A DNA stretch of 31,960 nt from an uncultured bacterium (GTDB lineage: Bacteria; Bacillota; Clostridia; Lachnospirales; Lachnospiraceae), in contig CAOKFN010000055.1 of assembly GCA_948467735.1 (NCBI GenBank), forward strand, positions 1 through 31,960. The letters run 5' to 3'. Position 1 is the stretch's first letter; every line of letters begins with the position of its first letter. Shown piece after piece: positions 23,690-31,960 of this stretch. A model generated the notes under the pieces. That model was given only the letters and a program-made list of their open reading frames with translations. It was not told the DNA's origin and did not search any database. The position numbers and the translations under genes were made by a program.

Positions 23690-24868
23690 TCACTCCTCCT
23701 CTTCTTCAACCACAGGCGGCCTTCTCTTTACCGTATTCCTTTTGTTTACACTTTCCTTAAACAGCGCATAACAGGTGGACATCAACGGAATAAACATCAG
23801 CATTCCGGCAATGCCAAACAAACTGCCGCCCACGGTCACTGCCATCAGCACCCAGATAGACGGCAGACCCACGGAGCTTCCCACCACTCTGGGATAAATC
23901 AGGTTTCCTTCTATTTGCTGCAATACCAAAAACAGCACCACAAACCACAATGCCTGCAGGGGATTGTTAATCAATATCAAAAATGCTCCCACCGCGCAGC
24001 CGATAAACGCTCCCACAATAGGGATCAGCGCCATAAACGCAATCAATACTCCTACCATCAGCGCATAAGGCATACGGAAAACAGTCATGGAAACAACGAA
24101 CATAACGCCAAGAATCACTGCCTCCACACATTGCCCTGTGACAAAGCTGCTGAAATTCTTATACAGAAGACTGCTGATTTCCAGCACCTTATTTCCCACT
24201 CGCTCCGGCAGGTATGCGGAAATAATCCTCCTCCCCTGATTTGCCAGCTTCTCCTTCTGCACTAGAATGTACAGGGCAAAAATAAAAGAAATTACTCCGT
24301 TTACAACGCCGGATATGATATTGCTCGCCACATTAAATGTGGAATTCAATACGTTTCCCATACCGTTTCTTAAAAAATCCACAATACTTTTCAGTATGGA
24401 ATCCCATTTGATTTCAATCTCCTCCAATTTGCTTACCTGTTCTGCCAAAATAGGAGAATCCTTTGTCAATCGATCCAAATCTGCAATCACCTGTTCTGTG
24501 AAGGCAGGAATCTTTTTTCCGATTTCGGCGGCGGTCAATGTCACCTGCGGCAGCACCGTTCCCACAACCACCGAAATGATAAACACCACCAGAACAAGAG
24601 TAAGCACCATGCATAACGGCCTCTTTACTTTTTGGGCCGTTTTTCCTCTCCAGCGGCCCAAAGCCTTCTCTTCCAAGGCCCGCATCGGAATATTCAACGC
24701 AAAGGCTATGGCGCCCCCATACAAAAAAGGCTTCAAGATATTAATCACAAAAAAAACTCCCACCAATACTTTATCGCTGTAAATGATGGCCAATATCAAT
24801 ATCGCCGCCATTACCATCAAATGCCTGATTTGTCTTAACTTTTCCTTACTAAATTCCATTTCAACCAC
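23690..24868 (-). CDS. AI-2E family transporter (permease)
   Basis: Integral membrane protein of 392 residues in the AI-2E/YdiK/PerM family, whose members have about eight membrane segments. Two N-terminal hydrophobic segments (about 15-32 and 38-58), a soluble helical part (about 100-170), and the conserved cluster in the second half (GVLIAFMALIPIVGAFIGCAVGAFLILI..., LQQIEGNLIYPRVVGSSVGLPSIWVLMAVTVGGSLFGIAGMLMFIPL) match the family well. Substrates differ between members (AI-2 export, Na+/H+ exchange), so none is assigned. GTG 24868 has AGGA at 8 nt; ATG 24859 is a possible alternative. It follows the dipeptidase gene by 76 nt and may be co-transcribed. Confidence 0.9.
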   Translation of the reverse strand: MVEMEFSKEKLRQIRHLMVMAAILILAIIYSDKVLVGVFFVINILKPFLYGGAIAFALNIPMRALEEKALGRWRGKTAQKVKRPLCMVLTLVLVVFIISVVVGTVLPQVTLTAAEIGKKIPAFTEQVIADLDRLTKDSPILAEQVSKLEEIEIKWDSILKSIVDFLRNGMGNVLNSTFNVASNIISGVVNGVISFIFALYILVQKEKLANQGRRIISAYLPERVGNKVLEISSLLYKNFSSFVTGQCVEAVILGVMFVVSMTVFRMPYALMVGVLIAFMALIPIVGAFIGCAVGAFLILINNPLQALWFVVLFLVLQQIEGNLIYPRVVGSSVGLPSIWVLMAVTVGGSLFGIAGMLMFIPLMSTCYALFKESVNKRNTVKRRPPVVEEEEE

Positions 24869-24944
24869 TGTGCCTTTCCTGTATTTTCTCCGTCATTTTC
24901 CGTCTTTTGTATATATCCGTCATTCAGGAACGGCTTCCGGAAAA

Positions 24945-26501
24945 TCAATGTCGTTCCAGCAGCCGCACCAGATACTCCCATACACGCCGGGTTGAGGAAA
25001 TACTCAAAGTTTCCTCCGTGGTATGAATGGCAGTCATATCCGGGCCTATGGATACACAATCCAAATTCTGAATTTTGCTTCCCAGAATACCGCACTCCAG
25101 CCCTGCATGAATTGCCTCCACCTTGGGTTCCGCTCCATACATTTCCCGATACAATGCGATCATTTTATCGCGCAAAGGAGAATCCTTGCGATACTTCCAG
25201 CCGGGATAATCCCCTGTGACAGCATTGCTGCCTCCCGCCAGTTTTGTCACTGCACACAGCCTGTCAATCAACGCATACTTTGAGCTCTCCACACTGCTCC
25301 GCACGGAAAATTCTGCCCGCAGGTTCCAATCCGTTTGATTCATTTTATCAGTTTTCTGAATAGAACCTGTGCTCTGCCCGTTTTCTTCCTTCCGTATATC
25401 ACGCTCCGCTTCCCCTGTATATTTTTCCAGCTTTAAAATGCCAAGATTTAAAGACGTCTCCACCAGCCCCGGCATATCGGCGCTCATGGCCTGCACTCCG
25501 TTGGGCAGGGCGCACAGAAACGCCGCTGCTTTTTCGGTTTCCTCCTCTGTCACACAGATGAAACATCCCCTTTCGGCCTCCGCCGTCCGAATCATAACAT
25601 CCGGATCCTTTGCCGCAAGCTCGTCTTGCACCTCTTCTTCCACTTTCTTCAGGATTTCCATAAATTTATCTCTATGTTTTTCTTCAATTACAAGAACTGC
25701 CTCGGTCTCCCTGGGAATTGCATTGTCTGCCAGCCCTCCGGCCAGTTCCCGCAGACATACCGGAAGCTCCTCTGACAGCCTCTGCAAAAGCCTGCCAAAG
25801 AGACTGTTGGCATTGCCTCTCTCCTTATGAATCTCCCCGCCGGAATGTCCGCCCAGCAATCCGCCGATTGTCACCTTGACAGCCAGTCCTTCGCGCTCCG
25901 TGACCTTCAGCAGCAAATCACAGCCCACTCTGGCGCCGCCTGCACAGCTGGTCAGGAAAATTCCTTCCTCTTCGGAATCCAGATTAATCATTTGATTTCC
26001 GGTCAGCATGGACAGATCAATGCCTCTGGCGCCGTCCATCCCCACTTCCTCGTCCACGGTAAGAATAACCTCCAGTTTCGGATGACCTATGGTATCTGAA
26101 TCCAATAGCGCCAAAGCATATGCCGCCGCAATACCGTCGTCACCGCCCAGACTGGTTCCTTCCGCATAAATTTTATCCTCCCGGACGGCCAGCCTCAGCC
26201 CTTCTTTTGTCATATCGATATCACAGTCCGGCTTTTTTACCGCCACCATGTCCATATGCCCCTGAAGGATCATCGGAGGATCGTTTTCATATCCGGGCGC
26301 CGCTCCCTTTACTAATATCACATTTTTCAATTCATCCTGAATGCATTCAATGCCCCGCTCTTCTGCAAAATGTACCAAATAATCGCTAATCTGCCCTACA
26401 TTGCCCGAACCATGGGGTATTTTTGCAATTTCCTCAAAAAAATGAAATACCCGTTTCGGCTCCAAATCGGATAAAACGCCCATGGAATGCTTCTCTTCCA
26501 T
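24945..26501 (-). CDS. pepD: Aminoacyl-histidine dipeptidase, PepD-like (M20 peptidase)
   Basis: Zinc peptidase of the M20C PepD type that splits dipeptides in the cytoplasm; 518 residues. Metal-site motifs: H82-x-D84 (LQGHMDMVAV), D121 (LGGDDGIAAAYALALL), E151-E152 (VDEEVGMDGARG), and the dimerisation/lid domain starting near SCAGGARV. A low-complexity Thr/Glu/Lys stretch near 360-390 (YTGEAERDIRKEENGQ...) is an insertion not usual for PepD. ATG 26501 follows GAGGTGTAAAA, which decides the start. Residues 1-6 (MEEKHS) precede the usual family beginning (MGVLSDLEPKRVFHFFEEI) and are encoded by a unit that differs at one base from the repeats upstream of rdrA. Confidence 0.92.
   Translation of the reverse strand: MEEKHSMGVLSDLEPKRVFHFFEEIAKIPHGSGNVGQISDYLVHFAEERGIECIQDELKNVILVKGAAPGYENDPPMILQGHMDMVAVKKPDCDIDMTKEGLRLAVREDKIYAEGTSLGGDDGIAAAYALALLDSDTIGHPKLEVILTVDEEVGMDGARGIDLSMLTGNQMINLDSEEEGIFLTSCAGGARVGCDLLLKVTEREGLAVKVTIGGLLGGHSGGEIHKERGNANSLFGRLLQRLSEELPVCLRELAGGLADNAIPRETEAVLVIEEKHRDKFMEILKKVEEEVQDELAAKDPDVMIRTAEAERGCFICVTEEETEKAAAFLCALPNGVQAMSADMPGLVETSLNLGILKLEKYTGEAERDIRKEENGQSTGSIQKTDKMNQTDWNLRAEFSVRSSVESSKYALIDRLCAVTKLAGGSNAVTGDYPGWKYRKDSPLRDKMIALYREMYGAEPKVEAIHAGLECGILGSKIQNLDCVSIGPDMTAIHTTEETLSISSTRRVWEYLVRLLERH
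26484..26501 (-). repeat. Single copy of the 18-bp start unit at the pepD start
   Basis: ATGGAAGAGAAGCATTCC, followed by ATGG. It matches unit 4 of the rdrA leader array (19205-19188) at 17 of 18 positions and keeps the same frame and the same following ATGG. Confidence 0.6.
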
Positions 26502-26871
26502 TTTTACACCTCTTTTAAATTTTCTTTTCTACTATTCTATCCCTTTTTAATTCCATTGTATCTATTCCGCATAAAAATTTTCCGTTTCGCAGATAAATTT
26601 GTATTTTCAAATTGGCTCTCACTTTTTCCTAACGCCTTACTCTAAAAAATCTACCCGCTATACGGCATAAAGCATGAATCTTTAGTCATTCAAAATATTG
26701 CTGCTTTATATATAAGTTCTCCTCTTGTAATATTTTACCACCTATTCCGCCAACAATCCATATTGATTTATGCTGTATTTTCAAGCTGTTTTCCTATGCC
26801 GTACAAAATCGCGGGCTTCCGCTGTCAACGCGGAGCCCGCTGCCTTTTTCCGCAGCAGCTTTTCCCGGCTG
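26502..26871. other. 370-nt gap between pepD and the GH43 gene
   Basis: AT-rich and free of plausible genes. The only clear element is the terminator hairpin at 26803-26840. I found no promoter with good spacing for pepD here; partial -10-like motifs (TACAAT, TAGAAT on the minus strand, 26538-26561) lack a good -35. Confidence 0.4.
26803..26840 (-). terminator. Terminator after the ankyrin-GH43 gene
   Basis: GC-rich stem GCGGGCTTCCGC/GCGGAGCCCGC with one bulged T and a 7-nt loop (26811-26840). On the minus strand it is followed by GATTTTGT, 32 nt after the GH43 stop codon. On the plus strand TGCCTTTTT follows, so it could work in both directions. Confidence 0.75.
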
Positions 26872-28875
26872 CTAATCCTGCATTTCAAATTCCGTAAAAC
26901 ATCCTGTCCTGCGGCCGCAGACATAAATTCCCGCGCAGGCTCCCGTAAAGCGCTTACCCTTTTTCAATCCCTCGCTGCTCAAATATCGAGTATTCTCGAA
27001 CACGACAGCCTGACGCCAGTCCTTTCCGGAAACCCTGTAAAAGCATCTCCGCTCCAAATGCTTAGTCACAATCCGCAGTTCCACCTTCTCGTCCTTTAGC
27101 GCCTCCGCCTCATCCAAAGGCAGAAATTGCTCCGTCACATATTTGTCGTCCACATACTCCGCAGCCAGAATGCCTCTTTTTCCCTCTTTAACGGCTATGC
27201 CAAATTTTAAATAACTGTTTTCATCATAATAACAGGTCAGCCCCATATTCCAATTCTCCTCCCTGCTGCCTGCCTCGTCATTAAGTCCAGCCTCCTCCGG
27301 CGTCAATTCCTCAGCTCTTACCCCGCAGGATACCTCAAAACAGAACTCCCGCTGGGACTTAAGCAGCACCGGGGTGTATTCTAAGGTATTCAAATCTCTG
27401 CCATTGCCATGGATACGAATCTGCTCTGTTGACGATTCAAAAAACCCGGGCTGAATTCCACGCACGGTAAACCATTGTCCCCAAATACCGTTTTCCGGCT
27501 CTGCAGCAGCCTTCGGCTCCCGGCGTTTCTCCGCTTTCTCTGTTCCGGTACCGTCACTTCCCTCTTGACAGCCCCTTCCCGCAGCCTCGGCTCCCGGCAT
27601 GGGTTTCTTCTGCAAATCCGAGGGCCCCTGCAGCGAATTTACTATGGGCCAGCCGTCCGCCGTCCACGTGATGGGATCCAGCCCGGTTTCCCTTCCCAAA
27701 ATACCGCTTCCGGATATTCCGCTGCGATTGCACAGATATACCATATACCATTTTCCATCCGGAGTATCCACAGGCATGCCGTGCCCGCTGCACTGCAGCA
27801 GCTTCTTCTCATCCCACTGGCGCAGAATCGGATTATACGGACAGGATTCATAGACCCCCATCAGGGATCTTGACCTTGCCACGCTGACCCGATGCCCTCT
27901 GCCGGTGCCGCCCTCAGCCATAAACAGATAATAATACCCGTCCTTGTAAAGCAGATGCGGCCCCTCCGACGCCTTCTTGTTATCCCCATACCACAAAAGT
28001 CTGGGTTTGGAAATAATTTTTTTACCGTCGGCGCTGATTTCAAAGATTCTTGCGCCTCTGTTCAGCAGCATGTAACGCCTGCCGTCCAAATCCGTAAATA
28101 TTGAAGGATCTATTCCATCCTCGTCCAAAAACACCGGTTCGCAATAAGGTCCCTCCGGCCGTTCAGCGCTAGTCACCATCTGCAGGCGCTGGGGCATACC
28201 CCCTTCGTTTAAACGATACGTTGCCGTGATATAGAATCTTCCCTCATAATAAGAGATGTCCGGGGCCCAGTATCCCCTGCCGCCCTCCAGCCCTTGCAGC
28301 CGCGCCCAGTCGGGTCTGGTTATGGCATGGCCAATGGTCTCCCAATGAATCAAATCCCTTGAATGAGAAACGGGAATACATGGAAAAAACATAAAAGAAG
28401 AATTTACCATGTAATAATCCTCTCCCACCCGCACAATGGAGGGATCCGGATGCAGCCCGCGGCATATAGGATTATGGTACATCTCTTCCATGGTACATCC
28501 AAGCGTTTCCTCAAAATAAGCCTGAATTTCATTCTGTTTCAAAGCGATTGCCCTATCGAAAGGCGTCTCGCCTTCCAGATTCGCCTGAACAATGGACAGA
28601 TTCACCCTCTCCACCAGATACTTCACCAATTCCAAACAGCCGGATTCCACGGCATAATGCAGCGCCGTGTTCCCGTACCGATCCACCAGATTCAAATTGA
28701 CAATCGCATACTCAACCACATACTTCGCCAGCTCCAAATCCCCCTGACGCATCACCTCATGCATTGCCCAAGCCCCATCCGGCGCCTCCACATCCAGCCC
28801 TCGGGGATATTCAGCCAAAAAATCCTTAAGTCCCTCTAAATCCTTTGATTTAATTATCTCAAATACATCTTTCAT
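26872..28875 (-). CDS. Ankyrin-repeat / glycoside hydrolase family 43 fusion
   Basis: Protein of 667 residues from the chosen start. Residues 1-125 are ankyrin-like repeats (LDVEAPDGAWAMHEVMRQGDLELAKYVV, NLVDRYGNTALHYAVESGCLELVKYLVE, LEGETPFDRAIALKQNEI). From 135 a GH43 five-blade propeller begins (YHNPICRGLHPDPSIVRVGEDYYMVNSSF), with the expected acids D144, D256 (DGIDPSIF) and E304 (KASEGPHL). A C-terminal beta-sandwich module (about 470-660) fits the XynB-like accessory domain. Likely substrates are xylo- or arabino-oligosaccharides (beta-xylosidase or arabinofuranosidase). There is no signal peptide, so it acts in the cytoplasm. A Gly/Glu/Lys-rich linker lies at about 430-465. The SD GAGGG favours ATG 28875 over GTG 28881. 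No sugar transporter is adjacent. The ankyrin fusion is unusual. Confidence 0.9.
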   Translation of the reverse strand: MKDVFEIIKSKDLEGLKDFLAEYPRGLDVEAPDGAWAMHEVMRQGDLELAKYVVEYAIVNLNLVDRYGNTALHYAVESGCLELVKYLVERVNLSIVQANLEGETPFDRAIALKQNEIQAYFEETLGCTMEEMYHNPICRGLHPDPSIVRVGEDYYMVNSSFMFFPCIPVSHSRDLIHWETIGHAITRPDWARLQGLEGGRGYWAPDISYYEGRFYITATYRLNEGGMPQRLQMVTSAERPEGPYCEPVFLDEDGIDPSIFTDLDGRRYMLLNRGARIFEISADGKKIISKPRLLWYGDNKKASEGPHLLYKDGYYYLFMAEGGTGRGHRVSVARSRSLMGVYESCPYNPILRQWDEKKLLQCSGHGMPVDTPDGKWYMVYLCNRSGISGSGILGRETGLDPITWTADGWPIVNSLQGPSDLQKKPMPGAEAAGRGCQEGSDGTGTEKAEKRREPKAAAEPENGIWGQWFTVRGIQPGFFESSTEQIRIHGNGRDLNTLEYTPVLLKSQREFCFEVSCGVRAEELTPEEAGLNDEAGSREENWNMGLTCYYDENSYLKFGIAVKEGKRGILAAEYVDDKYVTEQFLPLDEAEALKDEKVELRIVTKHLERRCFYRVSGKDWRQAVVFENTRYLSSEGLKKGKRFTGACAGIYVCGRRTGCFTEFEMQD

Positions 28876-29014
28876 TTCCACACCCTCTGCTCATTCTTCA
28901 TACAAATATAAAACTTCACTCCGCGCTCAGACATACGCTCTTGATTCCGCTTCGCGCCTCTCCTCTTGATTTTAAATAACCCGCTTCACAGCCGCTCTCA
29001 TCCGAACAGAAAAA

Positions 29015-29674
29015 CTATATCCTGCTTCTAAGCAGAATCCCCTTCCTTCCCTCCATGGGTATTGCAGGGTACTTTGAATCCTCCGCAGCGACACCTCCTT
29101 CCTCCACTATGGCAAACGGCTGAATGTTGGGAAGCACGCCCGTTTCCAGCTCCGTCAGCCCGGTCGATGCGCTGCTTTCTTCCAGACCAGTCTGAACGGC
29201 CTTTACATAAGGAAACTGCCATATTTTCTTCGCCGCTTCCACCAGAACGTTTACCTTCTCCTCCAAAAAACGCTCTTTCAAAACTTCGCAGGGAAAACCG
29301 TTCTCCAAAATCTCTTTTCCCACACAATCATAGCATACGACCTCGTCCTCGGGCACAATAAATTCATATGTAAAAGCGTCCGCTTCCGGATATTGATTCA
29401 TCCAGAATCCCCTCGCCTCAGAAAAAACATAAAAGTCATATAACATCTGCTTATAACCATGCTTATGATGCTGCGTACAACCCAGACAGAAATTTTGTTC
29501 CAGTTTTTCCTGATTCCATTTTATAATTTCTTCCCAAGAATCCTCTTCAAATCCCCAAAAACCGGATTTGAATTTTATTCCTGCATCTTCCATCGCCTCA
29601 TAGAAGTCTTTTACAAACGTATGATAAATGTCTTTCCGTCGAAACAGCAGCGAAAGATTAAAATATGCCGGCAT
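29015..29674 (-). CDS. Hypothetical protein with two CxxC pairs
   Basis: Protein of 219 residues that I do not recognise. It has no signal peptide or membrane segment. It is rich in aromatic residues and has C63-x2-C66 followed by H69, H70 and H72 (CLGCTQHHKHGY), and C114-x2-C117 (VVCYDCVGK). These could together bind zinc or another metal. ATG 29674 follows GGGAGG at 9 nt. It lies between the GH43 gene and the flavin reductase-rubredoxin, on the same strand with gaps of 139 and 58 nt; no shared function is evident. Confidence 0.65.
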   Translation of the reverse strand: MPAYFNLSLLFRRKDIYHTFVKDFYEAMEDAGIKFKSGFWGFEEDSWEEIIKWNQEKLEQNFCLGCTQHHKHGYKQMLYDFYVFSEARGFWMNQYPEADAFTYEFIVPEDEVVCYDCVGKEILENGFPCEVLKERFLEEKVNVLVEAAKKIWQFPYVKAVQTGLEESSASTGLTELETGVLPNIQPFAIVEEGGVAAEDSKYPAIPMEGRKGILLRSRI

Positions 29675-29732
29675 AGCTTTCCGCCTCCCTGCCCTAACCG
29701 CGCCTAATGCCCTATCATCAAACGATTTTTCT

Positions 29733-30350
29733 TTATAATATTACTTTTTCAAAATCCGACGCCGGATGCTTGCACAAAGGACAAATATAATCATCCGGAA
29801 GTTCTTCGCCTTCATAAGTATAACCGCAGACCTTACAGCGCCATACCACTTTTCCGGTACGGGCGGTCTGGGCAGCCTTAGGTTTCATCTCTGACTGATA
29901 ATATGCATAATCCGCCGAAACGGCGTCCGATAATACCTGCATATCGTCCACGGAAGCAATAAACAAGGTGTGGCTTCCAAGATCAATGGCCTGTTCCACT
30001 GAGGCGCTGATATAACTGTTTGTTCCAGCCGTAACATAATAAAGACCGTTGGCGCTGCGTTTGACAATCGTATCATCTGCAAATTTGTCCACGGTACGGC
30101 CCGACTGAAAACCGAAATGACGGAAAAGCCCGAAATCCGCCTCCCTGCTTATAATAGAGATATTAAATTTTCCGCTTCCCTTCACCAGCTCCTGCGTAAA
30201 ATTAGCTTTGTTTACCGCGATGCTGATTCTGTTAGGCTCGGAAGTCACCTGACCCGCGGTGTTAATAATACAGCCGCTTTCCCTGCCCTCAAAGGCAGAA
30301 GTAAGAACGAATAAACCATAAGTCAAATGATACATTGCTTTCTTATCCAT
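29733..30350 (-). CDS. Flavin reductase-rubredoxin fusion (high-molecular-weight rubredoxin)
   Basis: Redox protein of 205 residues. The first ~155 residues match the FMN-binding flavin reductase-like fold (MYHLTYGLFVLTSAFEGRESGCIINTAGQVTSEP, NKANFTQELV). The C-terminal ~35 residues are a rubredoxin with iron ligands C172, C175, C190 and C193 (WRCKVCGYTYEGEELPDDYICPLCKHPASDFEKV). Such fusions in clostridia pass electrons from NAD(P)H to flavodiiron proteins for oxygen or NO removal. The frame is open to 30467, but ATG 30350 has AGAGGAG at 8 nt and begins with the usual family start, so the shorter protein is used. No flavodiiron partner is in the window. It supports an anaerobic host. Confidence 0.92.
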   Translation of the reverse strand: MDKKAMYHLTYGLFVLTSAFEGRESGCIINTAGQVTSEPNRISIAVNKANFTQELVKGSGKFNISIISREADFGLFRHFGFQSGRTVDKFADDTIVKRSANGLYYVTAGTNSYISASVEQAIDLGSHTLFIASVDDMQVLSDAVSADYAYYQSEMKPKAAQTARTGKVVWRCKVCGYTYEGEELPDDYICPLCKHPASDFEKVIL

Positions 30351-30583
30351 TGCTTTTTCTCCTCTCAAATTCCACGGCAGTTTATACTGTTTATTCCTTT
30401 CAAAAGTCGGTCTGCCGGAAATAAATACCTTACGGCAGCCGCCAAATATATAGAAAAGCATACCCACTTGGCCTGCTGCCCGTAAGAATAAAGTTACGCC
30501 CGCTTAATAATCCGTCCACCGGATCATTCAAAATTTCCCGTCGTTTATCTGTTCCGCCTCGACGATTAGCAATCTCCGATTTC

Positions 30584-31321
30584 TTATGTCATAGCGGCCC
30601 CGTCCACCCGCAGGACGGTACCCGTCACATAAGAGGCCAGATCACTGGCAAGATACAGATAGGCGTTGGCAATATCTTCCGGCTCCCCCGGACGGCCCAG
30701 AGGAATTCCTGCGGAAATTCTGTCCACCATTTCCTTGGGCAGTGCCGCCACCATGTCGGTATTTGTCACCCCCGGCGCAACCGCATTGACACGAATTTGA
30801 TCCTTGGCAAGCTCTCTGGCCAAAGATTTCGTCAACCCGTCCACGGCAAATTTGGTGGCGGGATATCCGCAGCCGGAAGGCTGGCCATAAGCGCTCACCA
30901 TGGAACTGGTATTGATAATCACCCCGCCGCCCTGAGCCTTCATAATCCTTGCCGCCGCCTGAGAACAGACGAAAACCGCTTTAAAATTAATGTCGATTAT
31001 TTTGGAAAATTCCTCCAGCGTATAATCATAGAGGCTTGTTCTGGAGGATATCCCCGCATTATTGGCTAAGATATCCAGACTTCCAAACCGTTCCTTTACC
31101 GAAGCGAACGCTTCTGCAGTTTCCTCCGGACGACAGAGATCCGGCCAGATTCCCATGACACGCTCCCGATACTCCGTCAGCTGAGCCAAGGCTTTTTCCA
31201 CCGTTTCCTGTCTGGAACCGGCAATGGCGACATTGGCACCATTTTCCAGATACTTTCTGACAATGGCAAAGCCAATGCCCCGAGTCCCTCCGGTAATAAC
31301 AGCCGTTTTGTTTTTTAACAT
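30584..31321 (-). CDS. Short-chain dehydrogenase/reductase (FabG-like)
   Basis: Classical SDR of 245 residues. Cofactor motif T10-GGTRGIG (10-17), NNAG at 87-90, and catalytic S140, Y153 and K157 (YPATK) are in place. The C-terminus (GTVLRVDGAAMT) fits the FabG/glucose dehydrogenase-like subgroup. The NAD(P) preference and the substrate cannot be told: 3-oxoacyl-ACP reductase is possible, but no fatty acid synthesis genes are near, so a sugar or sterol-like alcohol is equally open. The frame extends to 31351, but ATG 31321 follows AAAGGAGAATATT and matches the family start, so it is chosen. It lies 79 nt after the next gene on the same strand. Confidence 0.92.
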   Translation of the reverse strand: MLKNKTAVITGGTRGIGFAIVRKYLENGANVAIAGSRQETVEKALAQLTEYRERVMGIWPDLCRPEETAEAFASVKERFGSLDILANNAGISSRTSLYDYTLEEFSKIIDINFKAVFVCSQAAARIMKAQGGGVIINTSSMVSAYGQPSGCGYPATKFAVDGLTKSLARELAKDQIRVNAVAPGVTNTDMVAALPKEMVDRISAGIPLGRPGEPEDIANAYLYLASDLASYVTGTVLRVDGAAMT

Positions 31322-31400
31322 AATATTCTCCTTTCCTATTGGAACTATCATAATTATTATTTCCCTCTTTTTCCTGATTTTTAATCGCTTGGAACCAAAT

Positions 31401-31793
31401 TTATCTGTTCTCTAAGCCCAATTCTCTCAATATGATTTCCATGCTGTCATTATCTTCTATAACCTTCTCCGCCCTTTCCAAGAAGTCCCAGTCTGCTTCG
31501 CCCTCCAATTCCTGATCCATTCTTTCTAAAATATGAGATGCATAATCTTCCCATGAGGCATCGCCTCCCTGTATTTTCATATACAGTTTCGTCCAAAAAT
31601 AATGACTGCACCATATGTCCTCCAGTGAAAACGGACTAACCGCCCCTAATTTGTCTTTTTCCATGGAATCAAATAGTTTTACATATAAAAAACATCTGCC
31701 CGCCGCGGTATCAGGGATTTTTTCTTCCCTGCCCTCTAAAAAGCGGCATTCATAAATCAATGTCTGGATTTCGGCTTCCCCTAAGATTTTCAT
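31401..31793 (-). CDS. Small hypothetical protein, acidic
   Basis: Protein of 130 residues (134 if TTG 31805 is the start). It is acidic, cytoplasmic and probably helical, without motifs known to me. The size and the many Trp, Tyr and acidic residues resemble small immunity-type proteins, but this is not evidence of such a role. The promoter at 31855-31883 supports the gene. ATG 31793 has AGGGG too near (2 nt) and GGAG at 12 nt, so the start is uncertain. The downstream SDR gene may share the transcript. Confidence 0.6.
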   Translation of the reverse strand: MKILGEAEIQTLIYECRFLEGREEKIPDTAAGRCFLYVKLFDSMEKDKLGAVSPFSLEDIWCSHYFWTKLYMKIQGGDASWEDYASHILERMDQELEGEADWDFLERAEKVIEDNDSMEIILRELGLENR

Positions 31794-31854
31794 AACCCCT
31801 GTCAACTCCCATATTTATAGCGTTATTCCAAATCCATCCGTTTTGTTATCTATT

Positions 31855-31883
31855 ATTATACAGGAAACGCCTCAGATTAACAA
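31855..31883 (-). promoter_or_regulatory. Promoter of the 31401-31793 gene
   Basis: On the minus strand TTGTTA, 17-nt spacer, TATAAT, with a predicted start near 31848 and a leader of about 55 nt. The remaining 31884-31960 shows no feature I can name. Confidence 0.65.
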
Positions 31884-31960
31884 GGTAATAATATTATTCT
31901 TACGGAAACCCGGGTCTTTAACAGTTCCACAATAAGAAAAATGCCTACAGGCCGCATAAA

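Noticed and set aside
30481..30528. Small inverted repeats (CGTAA/TTACG and ATCCG/CGGAT) as a terminator after the SDR gene
   Set aside because: Stems are only 5 bp to about 9 bp with mismatches and no T run follows on the minus strand.

Overview
The window looks like a chromosomal segment of an anaerobic, low-to-mid GC Firmicute, most likely a gut clostridium of the Lachnospiraceae type. The grounds are strong GGAGG-type ribosome sites, TTGaca/TATAAT promoters, the fused flavin-reductase/rubredoxin protein, a GatD-like polyol dehydrogenase, the MoxR/DUF58/transglutaminase cluster, and a tRNA-Pro(AGG) without an encoded CCA. The species assignment is inference. Most genes lie on the minus strand; only 7530-11381 is transcribed on the plus strand.

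Left part (1-7018, minus): a tyrosine integrase at the edge, probably the end of a mobile element outside the window, then the operon gatD-like dehydrogenase > moxR > DUF58 > membrane transglutaminase, closed by a hairpin terminator. The divergent gap 7019-7529 holds three promoters and a candidate structured small RNA with its own promoter and terminator. Plus strand, 7530-11381: a soluble hybrid histidine kinase with one degenerate and one intact receiver, followed by an HD-GYP-like protein and a terminator.

Central part (11451-21723, minus): a five-gene block that I read as a RADAR anti-phage locus of unusual composition. In transcription order it is HTH regulator > TPR-like protein > repeat-encoded 40-residue mini-ORF > RdrA P-loop ATPase > RdrB adenosine-deaminase-fold protein > dGTPase. 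RdrB keeps every catalytic signature of the adenosine deaminase family (HxH, HxGE, GH, DD), and RdrA has clear Walker A and B motifs. The dGTPase start overlaps the rdrB stop by 11 nt. Pairing adenine-nucleotide deamination with dGTP hydrolysis in one transcript is the most interesting feature here. A second is an array of 18-bp repeats just upstream of rdrA, each repeat carrying an in-frame ATG and most a Shine-Dalgarno-like core. A near-identical unit forms the start of the peptidase gene at 26501.

Right part (22076-31793, minus): ordinary chromosomal genes. They are an RlmD/TrmA-family RNA methyltransferase, tRNA-Pro, an AI-2E-family permease, a PepD-like dipeptidase, an unusual ankyrin-GH43 glycosidase fusion, a Cys-rich unknown protein, a flavin reductase-rubredoxin, an SDR oxidoreductase and a small unknown protein with a good promoter.
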